A stretch of DNA of 64,000 nt, from positions 310,001-374,000 of the forward strand of contig OZ246010.1 in assembly GCA_965230535.1 (NCBI GenBank). The letters run 5' to 3'. The notes under the pieces were generated by a model. It ran no database searches and was not told where the DNA came from. It saw nothing but the letters and a program-made list of their open reading frames with translations. The DNA is from JAUILH01 sp965230535 (lineage in GTDB: Bacteria; Bacteroidota; Bacteroidia; Flavobacteriales_D; JAUILH01). Position 1 is the stretch's first letter, and each line of letters begins with the position of its first letter. Positions 34,919 to 42,334 of the stretch are shown piece by piece. The translations under genes and the position numbers were made by a program.

Positions 34919-35030
34919 CCTCTGATCTATCTCTGATTAACAGCAAAATAAGGGGATTCAAAAAGACAAAAACAAACAATTATGATCAAAATTGATCATT
35001 TGTTACCTCCTTTTGTTACCTCCACTTTGG

Positions 35031-35777
35031 TTATAGTTCAGACCGCAATATTTTATTTGACATTCCAGTAAAACCTTGTTCACACCAAGAAATTAAATCA
35101 CAATGTAATGCGCCCTTCGTATCGGCTATAAATTTAATCATATCCCACTCATCTCCTATATCTATAAAATCTTCAGGGTTAAATTCAATTATCTCTTTTC
35201 TTGTTCGTGAGTAAACCAGCTCCGCTATAAAAACGGTGAAATACTCTTCGGTATCAACGAATATTTTATCTCTATTCTGTAAATAGTTATTATATCTGTT
35301 CTCCCAATAACTATCAGTTAGCCGTCCTTCACCTATGAACATTTCCATTTCGAACCTCCTGAAAATGAAGTCATCAACCTCTTTTGGTCCAAATTTAAAA
35401 ATTCTACCACCATGCATAGTGGATTCATATTCTTTTCTGGTTGTAAAGCCATGTTCTTTAAGGGCTGCGTGTTCTTCATGGTTTAATTCTTCCCATGACT
35501 TAACTTCCCTGAAAGCCTCAAATAGTTGGTAGTCCATTGAAAACATTGCACCATCTAGGTCTCTTAATAATTCCGATTGAGTAGAATGTCCAACAATTTC
35601 GTCCATTGAAACCCCATATATTTCTGATAGTTGAGAAGCAATGGACATGTTTAGTCGAGTAGAACCAGATTCAATTTTGGAAAATGTACTTCTTGCCATA
35701 TTGAGCTTTTCACTAACCTGTTTTTGAGTGAGATTCTTTTGTCTTCTAAATCTTTTAAGGATGTCTTTTTTTTCCAT
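35031..35777 (-). CDS. XRE family helix-turn-helix regulator
   Basis: A 248-aa protein. The N-terminal lambda-Cro/XRE HTH (about 5-62) is clear: 'KNLTQKQVSEKLNMARSTFS', 'MSIASQLSEIYGVSMDEIVG'. The C-terminal 180 residues are mostly helical and unrecognised ('FRRFEMEMFIGEGRLTDSYW', 'DIGDEWDMIKFIADTKGALH'). Its upstream partner in transcription order is the nuclease-like pair at 35840-37236, separated by 62 bases. In defence or addiction modules such a gene often controls its own operon. It is the first gene inside the tRNA-His boundary. Confidence 0.8.
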   Translation of the reverse strand: MEKKDILKRFRRQKNLTQKQVSEKLNMARSTFSKIESGSTRLNMSIASQLSEIYGVSMDEIVGHSTQSELLRDLDGAMFSMDYQLFEAFREVKSWEELNHEEHAALKEHGFTTRKEYESTMHGGRIFKFGPKEVDDFIFRRFEMEMFIGEGRLTDSYWENRYNNYLQNRDKIFVDTEEYFTVFIAELVYSRTRKEIIEFNPEDFIDIGDEWDMIKFIADTKGALHCDLISWCEQGFTGMSNKILRSEL

Positions 35778-35839
35778 TTTTTTGATAGCAAGATCAAATT
35801 AGCTTTTCATTTGGACTACCTATGTTCTAATTTTTCACA

Positions 35840-36664
35840 TTAAAACATATCCCAAAACGTTTTATATTCTTCAGAACTGCCACATTTAGGACAGGTAACA
35901 ATGCTTATACCTTTCTCACCTGCTGGTTTGTACATTCCCATTGCATCTGTCCCCTTTATTCTATATCCGTAGTTACAATATCCACACTTCCTTAGAAAAT
36001 CTTTAGATACCACATTTATGAAGTTAAAGCCTGAAATAGAGATATATCCACTTTCATCTTTTGAAGCAAATGGAATGTACTCCGGTACAACGGTTTCAAC
36101 CGAAGTTGGGATTTCATCGGACTTATTTTTGTCTTGAATTAATTTTATCAAGTGACTAATTTGATTAGTGGTAAGTGCATAAAAACTTATCTGTTCTTCC
36201 TTAGTCATCTCAATTTCCAGATATTCTAGTCTAATACCATAGTTTTCTGTTTTATCAAGCATTGCGCTAATCCGCTCTAAATGAAATATCTCAATTTCGA
36301 TATCCTTATCTATGAATTTCTTTAGCTCTTCTCTTTGACCAAGACTTAGCTCTTGATTAGTGGCAAATATAAAGCCCTTTGCATTGATTTTAGATACTCC
36401 TTCAAAATCTGATTTAAACTTCTTGGCTATATCGCTAAAAGACTGTTTCCCTCTGGCAAAATAACATCCCACAACAAACTTTACATCTCCACGATTGCAT
36501 AAAATATCTTTGCCTCCATCCGGACCACCTAAAGGGTGTGAAGGATCTATTTCAGTAAATACTTCACTCGGTAATAATCTGGAAATTAGACGCTCTGATG
36601 CTGCGTTACCTTTGTCCCATTCAAGTAATCTGTGCCAAGTTTCTCTGCCATCTGGACGTTTCAT
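35840..36664 (-). CDS. Restriction-endonuclease-like protein with zinc ribbon
   Basis: A 274-aa cytoplasmic protein. Residues about 1-150 look like a PD-(D/E)xK-type fold: 'LGGPDGGKDILC' gives the acidic loop seen in Mrr-like enzymes, and 'NAKGFIFATNQELSLGQREE' is a conserved block of the same group. The expected ExK strand is replaced by 'FVVGCYF', so catalysis is doubtful. The C-terminus has a two-pair zinc ribbon: CGYC (near 226) and CPKCG (near 260). It overlaps the upstream nuclease-like gene by 4 bases (ATGA). Function unknown; a defence or DNA-quality role is likely from context. Confidence 0.6.
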   Translation of the reverse strand: MKRPDGRETWHRLLEWDKGNAASERLISRLLPSEVFTEIDPSHPLGGPDGGKDILCNRGDVKFVVGCYFARGKQSFSDIAKKFKSDFEGVSKINAKGFIFATNQELSLGQREELKKFIDKDIEIEIFHLERISAMLDKTENYGIRLEYLEIEMTKEEQISFYALTTNQISHLIKLIQDKNKSDEIPTSVETVVPEYIPFASKDESGYISISGFNFINVVSKDFLRKCGYCNYGYRIKGTDAMGMYKPAGEKGISIVTCPKCGSSEEYKTFWDMF

Positions 36665-37236
36665 ACTTCAAACATGTTCTTTTTATAAATATGCTTCAAG
36701 TTCTGTATTTTGAGCTTTTCAGGAAGTATGTCTTTGTCAATGGGAACTTTAAACAAAGACTTTTTAATTAGCCCTTTTTCGCTAAAAAATAGTTCTTGTT
36801 TCTCAGACATCTCTCCATTCTTTGATTTTACTTCAACCCAGGTTAATCCCCATTCCGGAATTAATAACGGTTTGCTTGGAGCATAATATTTTGATTGTAT
36901 TTCCTTGTAATCATTCTCTTTTACACAGTTCAGGCTTAATGTGAGATAATCAACAGTATAGGATGGGCTACCGTCCTGATTATTACTAGGACGACATACA
37001 TGCCATATTTCACTAATAAGCTCTTTGGGAATTTTAACTGGAATTCTTTTGAATCCGTATTTGAAGGTTAGAATATTCTTTGGGGTTAAAGTGGTATATA
37101 TTTTCTCTGGCTTGATATAGGCATATTCATTGTTACAACAAAAATGCTCAAATATTATTTCTGCAATATCGCCTACTAACCTTCCTAGTGTTGATAGATC
37201 ACTGACTTTTTTGACTTTCTCGTTTGACATATGCAA
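36661..37236 (-). CDS. PD-(D/E)xK nuclease-like protein
   Basis: A 191-aa protein. It carries a nuclease-type signature of the VRR-NUC/Hjc kind: acidic helix 'GDIAEIIFEHF', Asp96 in 'YTVDYLTLSL', 'TWVEVKSKNGEMSEKQELFF' with Glu135-x-Lys137 and Gln147. The ExK followed by a G-x-x-S-x-x-Q helix is characteristic. It is the first gene of a unit with the zinc-ribbon protein (4-base overlap) and the XRE gene. The substrate is not evident. An ATG at 37230 is an alternative start. No known defence system with this exact gene set comes to mind. Confidence 0.6.
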   Translation of the reverse strand: MHMSNEKVKKVSDLSTLGRLVGDIAEIIFEHFCCNNEYAYIKPEKIYTTLTPKNILTFKYGFKRIPVKIPKELISEIWHVCRPSNNQDGSPSYTVDYLTLSLNCVKENDYKEIQSKYYAPSKPLLIPEWGLTWVEVKSKNGEMSEKQELFFSEKGLIKKSLFKVPIDKDILPEKLKIQNLKHIYKKNMFEV

Positions 37237-37399
37237 TTTCTTTGGCTTCGTGAAATATAAGCAAAGGCAGGCATTAATTGCTAGTGTCTATAGGTTTTTC
37301 TTCTAAGTTAAGGTTTCAATCATCAACTAAAGCAAGAAAGGATCAAATGCACTGTTTATTGACAAGGATTATAAATTCTTTTAACACCTTTTTTCCCAT

Positions 37400-37520
37400 A
37401 GTTGATACGATAAGTATCAACTAACGGAATAAACCTTCTACACTTTTGTTGTAACAAAGATTTTCAAATGCTTTAACCCCTCTTTTCAAGGATAGTTAAT
37501 AGTAAAATCATTAACTATCC
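37400..37520. repeat. Two perfect inverted repeats near the junction
   Basis: AGTTGATAC-GATAA-GTATCAACT at 37400-37422 and GGATAGTTAAT-N9-ATTAACTATCC at 37490-37520. They lie 300 bases upstream of the nuclease-pair start and 70 bases from the tRNA-Arg-like scar. They could be operators, or arm sites for a lost recombinase. No T-run follows either. Confidence 0.6.
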
Positions 37521-37564
37521 ACGAAAAGTCCGGTTCAAAGGCATTAGCGGCGTATTAAATCACA

Positions 37565-37588
37565 AAAGGCACAACTTAATGTGCCTTT
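37565..37588 (-). terminator. Terminator hairpin of the tRNA-Arg-like scar
   Basis: AAAGGCACA (37565-37573) and TGTGCCTTT (37580-37588), 6-base loop. On the minus strand it directly follows the tRNA acceptor end and is trailed by TTTGTG, as a tRNA terminator would be. Confidence 0.65.
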
Positions 37589-37620
37589 GCGCCCGGTAGG
37601 ATTTGAACCTACGAACCTCA
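37588..37620 (-). other. Displaced tRNA-Arg-like 3' end
   Basis: On the minus strand: variable loop AGGTTC, T-arm GTAGG-TTCAAAT-CCTAC and acceptor CGGGCGC plus A. The acceptor half (partner GCGCCCG) and T-arm are those of bacterial tRNA-Arg. No anticodon or D-arm lies to the right, so the gene is not intact. With its terminator it resembles the tRNA-His scar at 34874 and may mark the left end of the element at 37.7-49.1 kb. Confidence 0.6.
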
Positions 37621-37721
37621 TAAATCTTTCGACCAAGGATTAATCCACTCAACAAGGTGCTAAGCAGAACTTAATCCTTCATTCGCATTTGATATAAATT
37701 ACGTCTGTATGAGCTAATAAG

Positions 37722-37988
37722 TTACGCCTGTTTAATCTGTTCCCGAATAACTTTCAAAAGATACTGACGTGATGTATCACGGGCGTCATATTCATCATCA
37801 CCTTGCTCAATTAGTTTCAAATATATCTCGTTAGATTGTTGGGCAACTTTTTCTATAAAATCATCCAATTTATTTGAAAGCATTAGTCTTCTGTAATCAT
37901 ATTTCAGATCTGGATTATGTTCAATGTGGTTTTGAGCCATAATACCGAGTCTAGTAGACTTAAAAGAAGTAGTAGTTTTTTCAGACAT
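37722..37988 (-). CDS. Small helical protein, unknown function
   Basis: An 88-aa charged helical protein ('KLDDFIEKVAQQSNEIYLKL', 'YDARDTSRQYLLKVIREQIK'). No family was recognised. It is the last gene of the minus-strand block that runs from 48.8 kb, next to the tRNA-Arg-like scar, a position where excisionase-type accessory genes often sit, although no HTH is evident. Codon use and the absence of an alternative frame support it as a real gene. Confidence 0.5.
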   Translation of the reverse strand: MSEKTTTSFKSTRLGIMAQNHIEHNPDLKYDYRRLMLSNKLDDFIEKVAQQSNEIYLKLIEQGDDEYDARDTSRQYLLKVIREQIKQA

Positions 37989-38022
37989 GAAACGAAAATA
38001 AGTGAGCAGGTTCGTAAACTAT

Positions 38023-38295
38023 TTATGCTTTATAAACTTTTCCATGGTGTGTAATCCTCATTGGTGATCGTGGTATTTCATGTATGCCCCATTTACCATC
38101 ATCAAGCACAGGAAAAGCAACCTTATAGTTGGACCAGAATGTAAACTCAATCAAGTTGCTTTCATCATTCATATCAAAATCTACATCAAGCTCTTTTTTT
38201 AAATCACTCAAATGTGAATACAAAATCCCATTATAGGAAATACCAATAATGGGAGTGTGCTTATCGTAATTTTGAAGTTCTTTGTACCAATTCAT
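38023..38295 (-). CDS. Small protein, unknown function
   Basis: A 90-aa protein with mixed strands and helices ('TPIIGISYNGILYSHLSDLK', 'LIEFTFWSNYKVAFPVLDDG'). No family was recognised. It follows the ATPase gene by 178 bases, in which the pair GACCATCC/GGATGGCC near 38400-38427 could be a terminator for the ATPase transcript. It lies 34 bases before the 88-aa gene, so the two may be cotranscribed. Confidence 0.5.
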   Translation of the reverse strand: MNWYKELQNYDKHTPIIGISYNGILYSHLSDLKKELDVDFDMNDESNLIEFTFWSNYKVAFPVLDDGKWGIHEIPRSPMRITHHGKVYKA

Positions 38296-38473
38296 GTTAC
38301 TACAAATTTACAAGTTTAATTAAGTATGCAGAAGCAAGTTAACTCATTTTCTTGCCAAATATTTCATTAGCTGGTAGATTTGACATCTTTTATTCTTAAT
38401 GACCATCCCTCTAATTTGAGAAGGATGGCCACAAATAGTTCAAAGGGAATTTTTATGTTAAAAGGGATAAACT

Positions 38474-39325
38474 TCATTGGTACTGTTTTATCATTTTTTG
38501 AATAAAGGCAGTTACCGCCTGTCTTTGATTCTTAAATAATTTCCGACCTGAATAGATGTCTCGTTTGTCTAAAAATGGTTTAAGAACTTTGTTGTAGTTC
38601 ATTGCCAGAAACTCCTCTATTGCTAAGACGAAATCAGCTCGTGTAAAAGCCCCTCTTATTTTTCCGGTGTCTTTGTTTAGATAACAAAAGAAACGCTTGT
38701 TACCGCGCTTAAAATGAATGTCTATGAGCTTTTCCATAATTTGCAGATGCTCAATATTTCCAGACACCTTACTTTTGTGTCTTTCAATAGTATCATCTGC
38801 TTTGTGAAGTCTCACTTCTGTACAGTTACCCCAAAGTTTCGGATTAAATAATTTGCCTTTGGTTTGCAAATGAATAATGACATCAACCGACACATGTCGC
38901 TGTGTACAGATTGATCCGATTAAATCCATAGGCAATGAATCTGATATGTATTTGTTGATGTCCTCTATTAACAGAAGACCATTCCGATAATGATCCAGGA
39001 TATAACCTAGCGCCTGAGACATTTCCTTAAGGCTCATCTTTTGACCGTTGTCTTTAAAGACCGACACCCTTTTAGCTACAGGTTTTGTAACAGCAGAAAA
39101 TGCGGGGACCTGACTAAGTTTTATTAACCCAATGTTGGGGAACGCTGGATTGTTATGATCCTTTTTAACATTGCCGAATTCATTGTTTGTATCGAATATT
39201 AATACTTTTCTTCCTTGTCTTTGGAATGTTGGACGCAAGTATGAAGCAATCCTACGGAGCGTTTCATAGGTTTTACCAACGCCTTTTCTCCCTGCAACAA
39301 GAATCATTTTGGCTTCTCGTGACAT
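38474..39325 (-). CDS. P-loop ATPase, Zot/FtsK-HerA-like
   Basis: A 283-aa ATPase. Walker A is GRKGVGKT (residues 12-19), Walker B is LLLIED (117-122), followed by 'ICTQRHVSVDVIIHLQTKG' with Arg143 and Gln154 in the positions of the arginine finger and glutamine sensor of FtsK-HerA pumps. 'LWGNCTEVRLHKADD' completes the fold. Relatives are Zot proteins of filamentous phages and packaging ATPases of membrane-containing phages. No transmembrane segment is obvious, unlike many Zot proteins. It is preceded by a very structured 200-base region. Likely a DNA translocase of the element; the role is inferred. Confidence 0.7.
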   Translation of the reverse strand: MSREAKMILVAGRKGVGKTYETLRRIASYLRPTFQRQGRKVLIFDTNNEFGNVKKDHNNPAFPNIGLIKLSQVPAFSAVTKPVAKRVSVFKDNGQKMSLKEMSQALGYILDHYRNGLLLIEDINKYISDSLPMDLIGSICTQRHVSVDVIIHLQTKGKLFNPKLWGNCTEVRLHKADDTIERHKSKVSGNIEHLQIMEKLIDIHFKRGNKRFFCYLNKDTGKIRGAFTRADFVLAIEEFLAMNYNKVLKPFLDKRDIYSGRKLFKNQRQAVTAFIQKMIKQYQ

Positions 39326-39403
39326 AGTTTTGGGATTGTAACAAAGAACCTGAACAGCCTAAAGAATTACTCTTTGTGGTGCAGGCTATTCTAAGTTCAT
39401 TTG

Positions 39404-39508
39404 TCAATGACTAATTCAGTCATTGATAGGCACGTATTAACGCTAGAATAAGTAAAGTTAATACTTGTGTGAATCTATACTAGATTCTATTATTAATAAC
39501 GCCTATCA
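39404..39508. other. Structured intergenic region with nested hairpins
   Basis: Within 105 bases there are three hairpins: TCAATGACT/AGTCATTGA (39404-39426), GTATTAAC/GTTAATAC (39434-39464) and GAATCTA/TAGATTC (39471-39487). TGATAGGC (39424-39431) and GCCTATCA (39501-39508) enclose the last two. No gene is present. The layout resembles a replication or transfer origin, or complex regulation, between the ATPase gene and the 360-aa gene. Confidence 0.55.
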
Positions 39509-39525
39509 GTAACAGTTTATTGTTT

Positions 39526-40608
39526 TTAAGCGGCGTTTCTATGTCGCTTACTCTGATGTTTCAGGTGCGTTAGAATCCTATTGTTTTGTGAGGAAATCTG
39601 ATATCCTGTTTGGGTGCTTTCAGCAAGATCACTAAACAACTCTAAAAAGAACCTGTTTGATGGAGACATGACCATCTTCTTTTCTTCAACCACATCTGCC
39701 AGAGATTCTATTAAGTCTTCTCTAACATCATCTTCCATTTCAAAGGCTTCATCAATCTTCTGATTGGTCTTTATAACATGCTCCATAAAGGTCACTCCCT
39801 GTTCAACTTCAATAGAAGTATCAAGTTTGCCAGCAAACTCTAAGCGTTCGATTTTGGCAATGTCGAATTTTGCCCAATGCTTGAAAATTGCTGCCTTGAT
39901 CTTGGCATAGAGATTAATCAGAGTTTTGGCGGTCTTTCTTGCAGTTGTCTTTGAAGATGAAGAAGAGGACAAATCATCTACCGGAGTGGATGATGCTTCT
40001 TGCAAAAACAGATCTTCTTCTTCAGCTAAAGGTCCTGCTTCAACTTCATGTGTTTCTTCCACTTTACCAGATTGATTATATGAACGCTCTATGATCGGTT
40101 CAGCAAATGGATCATATTCCTCAACCTGTTCATCTTGCAAAATTTTCAAGAGAGGATTACCGTTTTCATGATTATTCAATTCATCGGTAAGTAGTTCATC
40201 CATCTTCTGCTTTTGATAATCTTCTTGAATTGGAACTTCTTCTATATCATCAGAACTGGAAACTGCCTGCTGAATATCAACTTCACTTGTCTGTACAACT
40301 TCTGTAGCCTCTGGAATTACTTCTGGCTCTATTACCTCATTAGTACTTCCAACTTCCATGTCTTCAATAGTTGGTTGGGTTTCTGTAGAAGTGTTTTGAA
40401 AAGCACTGTCATTGTTAATGCCAGAGATTTCACCATCAAATTCATAGTTATCTACACTCATTCGTATTGCGGAAAGTTCTTCCAGATTCGTTGCCATTGG
40501 TATGGTGTCTTCTGGTATGTTCTTTTCCTTTATCACCTTCTCAATGTAGCGAACAAGTAATTGCTCTTTTTCGGAAGGTCTGCCGGTTTTTTTCTTAAAA
40601 AACTTCAT
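39526..40608 (-). CDS. Acidic helical protein with AT-hook-like N-terminus
   Basis: A 360-aa protein of unknown family. It begins 'MKFFKKKTGRPSEKEQLLVR', an AT-hook-like GRP flanked by lysines, then a long acidic, Ser/Thr-rich low-complexity stretch (about 55-220, many Glu, Asp, Pro). The C-terminal 130 residues are helical and look conserved ('AIFKHWAKFDIAKIERLEFA', 'SPSNRFFLELFSDLAESTQT'). The layout suggests a DNA-associated scaffold or regulator. It lies 29 bases after the DnaA-domain-IV-like gene, so they are cotranscribed. Confidence 0.6.
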   Translation of the reverse strand: MKFFKKKTGRPSEKEQLLVRYIEKVIKEKNIPEDTIPMATNLEELSAIRMSVDNYEFDGEISGINNDSAFQNTSTETQPTIEDMEVGSTNEVIEPEVIPEATEVVQTSEVDIQQAVSSSDDIEEVPIQEDYQKQKMDELLTDELNNHENGNPLLKILQDEQVEEYDPFAEPIIERSYNQSGKVEETHEVEAGPLAEEEDLFLQEASSTPVDDLSSSSSSKTTARKTAKTLINLYAKIKAAIFKHWAKFDIAKIERLEFAGKLDTSIEVEQGVTFMEHVIKTNQKIDEAFEMEDDVREDLIESLADVVEEKKMVMSPSNRFFLELFSDLAESTQTGYQISSQNNRILTHLKHQSKRHRNAA

Positions 40609-40637
40609 TGGTCTTGGTTTTAGTCATTGTATTATTT

Positions 40638-41114
40638 TCAACTTGTCCTTTTAGGCTTAAAATCAACATAGGCCTTGATAACAGAACTAATGTTGTTGTA
40701 TGTTTTCATGAACTGTATATCCCATTTTACTTTTGAGTTTACACGATTGAAAAAGTCCACTTTGATTTTGGAGAATCTTTGTGGTGAAATTCTAAAGTGT
40801 CTGGCAATTTTGCCTTCACTTATGTCAAGGAATTCCTTGAATAGAAGCATGCAGCTTTGACGTGCATCACGTATTGCTCCTCTTTTTCTTGAGTGATAAA
40901 GTTCATATTCAGAGACTTGATAAGCCTCACATACTTCCATTTTTATTCTATTGGCTAGATGAAGTCCATTTTGACGATGAAGTAAAAACTCCATGTCTTC
41001 CAAATGGAATTCAACTGCTTTACAGCCATGTTTAATTACCAAAGCGAACAACTTTCGATGAAGGGATGCCATCTCTAAGGTGTACTGGGTAATATTGTTT
41101 TTTTGAGTAGCCAT
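40638..41114 (-). CDS. DnaA domain IV-like DNA-binding protein
   Basis: A 158-aa protein. Residues about 75-140 match the DnaA C-terminal (domain IV) helix-turn-helix: 'VCEAYQVSEYELYHSRKRGA', 'IRDARQSCMLLFKEFLDISE', 'GKIARHFRISPQRFSKI', following the R-x-x-x-x-x-R-x layout used for DnaA-box recognition. The N-terminal helices are unrecognised. Phage and plasmid proteins with this isolated domain bind origin or promoter DNA. With the structured region 1.1 kb away, an origin-binding role is possible. It sits between the 116-aa gene (5 bases) and the 360-aa gene (29 bases). Confidence 0.65.
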   Translation of the reverse strand: MATQKNNITQYTLEMASLHRKLFALVIKHGCKAVEFHLEDMEFLLHRQNGLHLANRIKMEVCEAYQVSEYELYHSRKRGAIRDARQSCMLLFKEFLDISEGKIARHFRISPQRFSKIKVDFFNRVNSKVKWDIQFMKTYNNISSVIKAYVDFKPKRTS

Positions 41115-41119
41115 TTCTT

Positions 41120-41470
41120 TTATAGAATTAAGCTAACACTTGAAGTCAAGCCAATGAGTAGCATCACAACTGATCTCCCTCTACTTATTGCTTCCCATGT
41201 TGCCCCAGTTGGATAGGGTTCTTCTTCAAGTGACAAAGAATCTTTGATTTGATTTTCAATGTCCAAAGACATGTAAACTAAATCGTTCCATTCTTCACGC
41301 GTTAATTTTTCATCAGACCAAAACTGTTTTTCAACAATATCAAATCGTCTGATTGCTCTTTTTATGCTGGATGGAACATCTTTTGGTAGATGCTCCCAGT
41401 CCAAACCTAATGCTTCAAGTAACCTATGATGAGGCATCACCTTCTGCAATCTTTCTTTTATCTGGTTCAT
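41120..41470 (-). CDS. Small protein with C-terminal membrane segment
   Basis: A 116-aa protein: a charged helical N-terminal part ('HRLLEALGLDWEHLPKDVPS', 'REEWNDLVYMSLDIENQIKD') and a hydrophobic tail 'SVVMLLIGLTSSVSLIL' that could span or insert into the membrane. No family was recognised. It starts 51 bases after the 270-aa gene; ATCACCT/AGGTGAT in that gap forms a short hairpin. It ends 5 bases before the DnaA-like gene. Confidence 0.55.
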   Translation of the reverse strand: MNQIKERLQKVMPHHRLLEALGLDWEHLPKDVPSSIKRAIRRFDIVEKQFWSDEKLTREEWNDLVYMSLDIENQIKDSLSLEEEPYPTGATWEAISRGRSVVMLLIGLTSSVSLIL

Positions 41471-41521
41471 TCTAACTTGGATTTATATCACCTGTTGGGA
41501 TAGGTGATGGATTAATAAAAA

Positions 41522-42334
41522 TTATGCTGCTTGTCTGGACCTGCCACTATTCATATCCGATCTGTTTTCCCGGTTTTCATAGTATAAGGTTCCATTTGGT
41601 TTTAATCTTAGTCCAGGCTCAAGAGCGATGATGTTCTCATCCTTATCTTGATCAACTGTGTTCGGGACTTGCTTGTGGACAAATATGACCGTTATGGTGC
41701 GTTTTATTTTGTTCGACAAGTCTATGTCTTCTTGAAGTACCCCACGTTGTTTTAAGGCTTCAGTTAAAACTAATTCTCCAGGCACTTGAGGTTCTATCGG
41801 AAGGAGTTTTGGGCGACCGACTTTTGGTTTTTCAGAGTTGGATTCTTTTTTTTGAACTTCTTCATTTGAAGCCTTGACTACTGAAGTTTTCGTGCCGAGT
41901 GCATGTCGCATTTGTGAAGCTTCGATATTTGAAAGTTCTTTATTCAAATCTCCTCCAAGTTCAAGTACTCGTTCAACATAAGTTCGAGCCAACTTATCCC
42001 TGAGCAAGCTGCTTGCCTTGGCTTTGGCTTGGGTATGAAAGTCTACATTTTCATTCCGCTTGATAAAACCTGCTAATGAAAGCATATTGTTCGCAATTGA
42101 GTCAATGGTTCTTTCTTGTTGCTTTTTCTTTTTTGGAGATGGTTTCTTTTTTCCCTGTTCCGATTCTATTTCTACCACCTTCAAGTGGGAATCATTTTTT
42201 AGTATATCCAACTGTTGTTGAGCATTTTTAAAGGCTACTTCCATTGATGCGCGTATATCGTCATCTAAATCAGGATCATCAATGATCCCCTTTATCGTTG
42301 AGATTTTCTCTTCGAGTTCTTCTATTTTATTCAT
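41522..42334 (-). CDS. Coiled-coil protein with AT-hook-like motif
   Basis: A 270-aa protein of unknown family. It starts with a coiled coil ('MNKIEELEEKISTIKGI'), then a lysine-rich stretch ('KKKPSPKKKKQQE', about 62-74), a helical middle, and an AT-hook-like 'KVGRPKLLPIEP' near 175-185. The last 70 residues are strand-rich. The start overlaps the upstream 147-aa gene by 8 bases, so translation is coupled. DNA binding is likely from charge and the GRP motif; the role in the element is unknown. Confidence 0.6.
   Translation of the reverse strand: MNKIEELEEKISTIKGIIDDPDLDDDIRASMEVAFKNAQQQLDILKNDSHLKVVEIESEQGKKKPSPKKKKQQERTIDSIANNMLSLAGFIKRNENVDFHTQAKAKASSLLRDKLARTYVERVLELGGDLNKELSNIEASQMRHALGTKTSVVKASNEEVQKKESNSEKPKVGRPKLLPIEPQVPGELVLTEALKQRGVLQEDIDLSNKIKRTITVIFVHKQVPNTVDQDKDENIIALEPGLRLKPNGTLYYENRENRSDMNSGRSRQAA

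Larger units (their letters stand above)
34560..35030. other. Non-coding hotspot region with hairpins and tRNA remnants
   Basis: A 471-base region without a gene. It holds a partial tRNA-His acceptor copy (GGGTAGAAGATCGGT, 34696-34710), a hairpin AATCCCGA/TCGGGATT at 34769-34788 followed by a T-run, an 18-bp inverted repeat (34790-34848), a terminator hairpin (34848-34866) and a tRNA-His 3' half (34874-34918). Reads as an accumulation of integration scars. Confidence 0.6.
37237..37721. other. Non-coding junction with hairpins and tRNA-Arg-like scar
   Basis: A 485-base gap. It contains a 9-bp hairpin (AGTTGATAC/GTATCAACT, 37400-37422), an 11-bp hairpin (GGATAGTTAAT/ATTAACTATCC, 37490-37520), a terminator hairpin, a tRNA-Arg-like 3' end (37588-37620) and a 9-bp inverted repeat AAGGATTAA/TTAATCCTT (37635-37643, 37671-37679). 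No gene was recognised. Probably the junction of two inserted segments. Confidence 0.55.

Noticed and set aside
34860..34960. Complete tRNA-His gene
   Set aside because: Only the 3' half is present; the right-hand bases form no D-arm or anticodon 5' strand.
37588..37690. Complete tRNA-Ser/Arg gene including 37621-37690
   Set aside because: The right part has an inverted repeat but no D-arm or anticodon stem in register; only the T-arm and acceptor fit.
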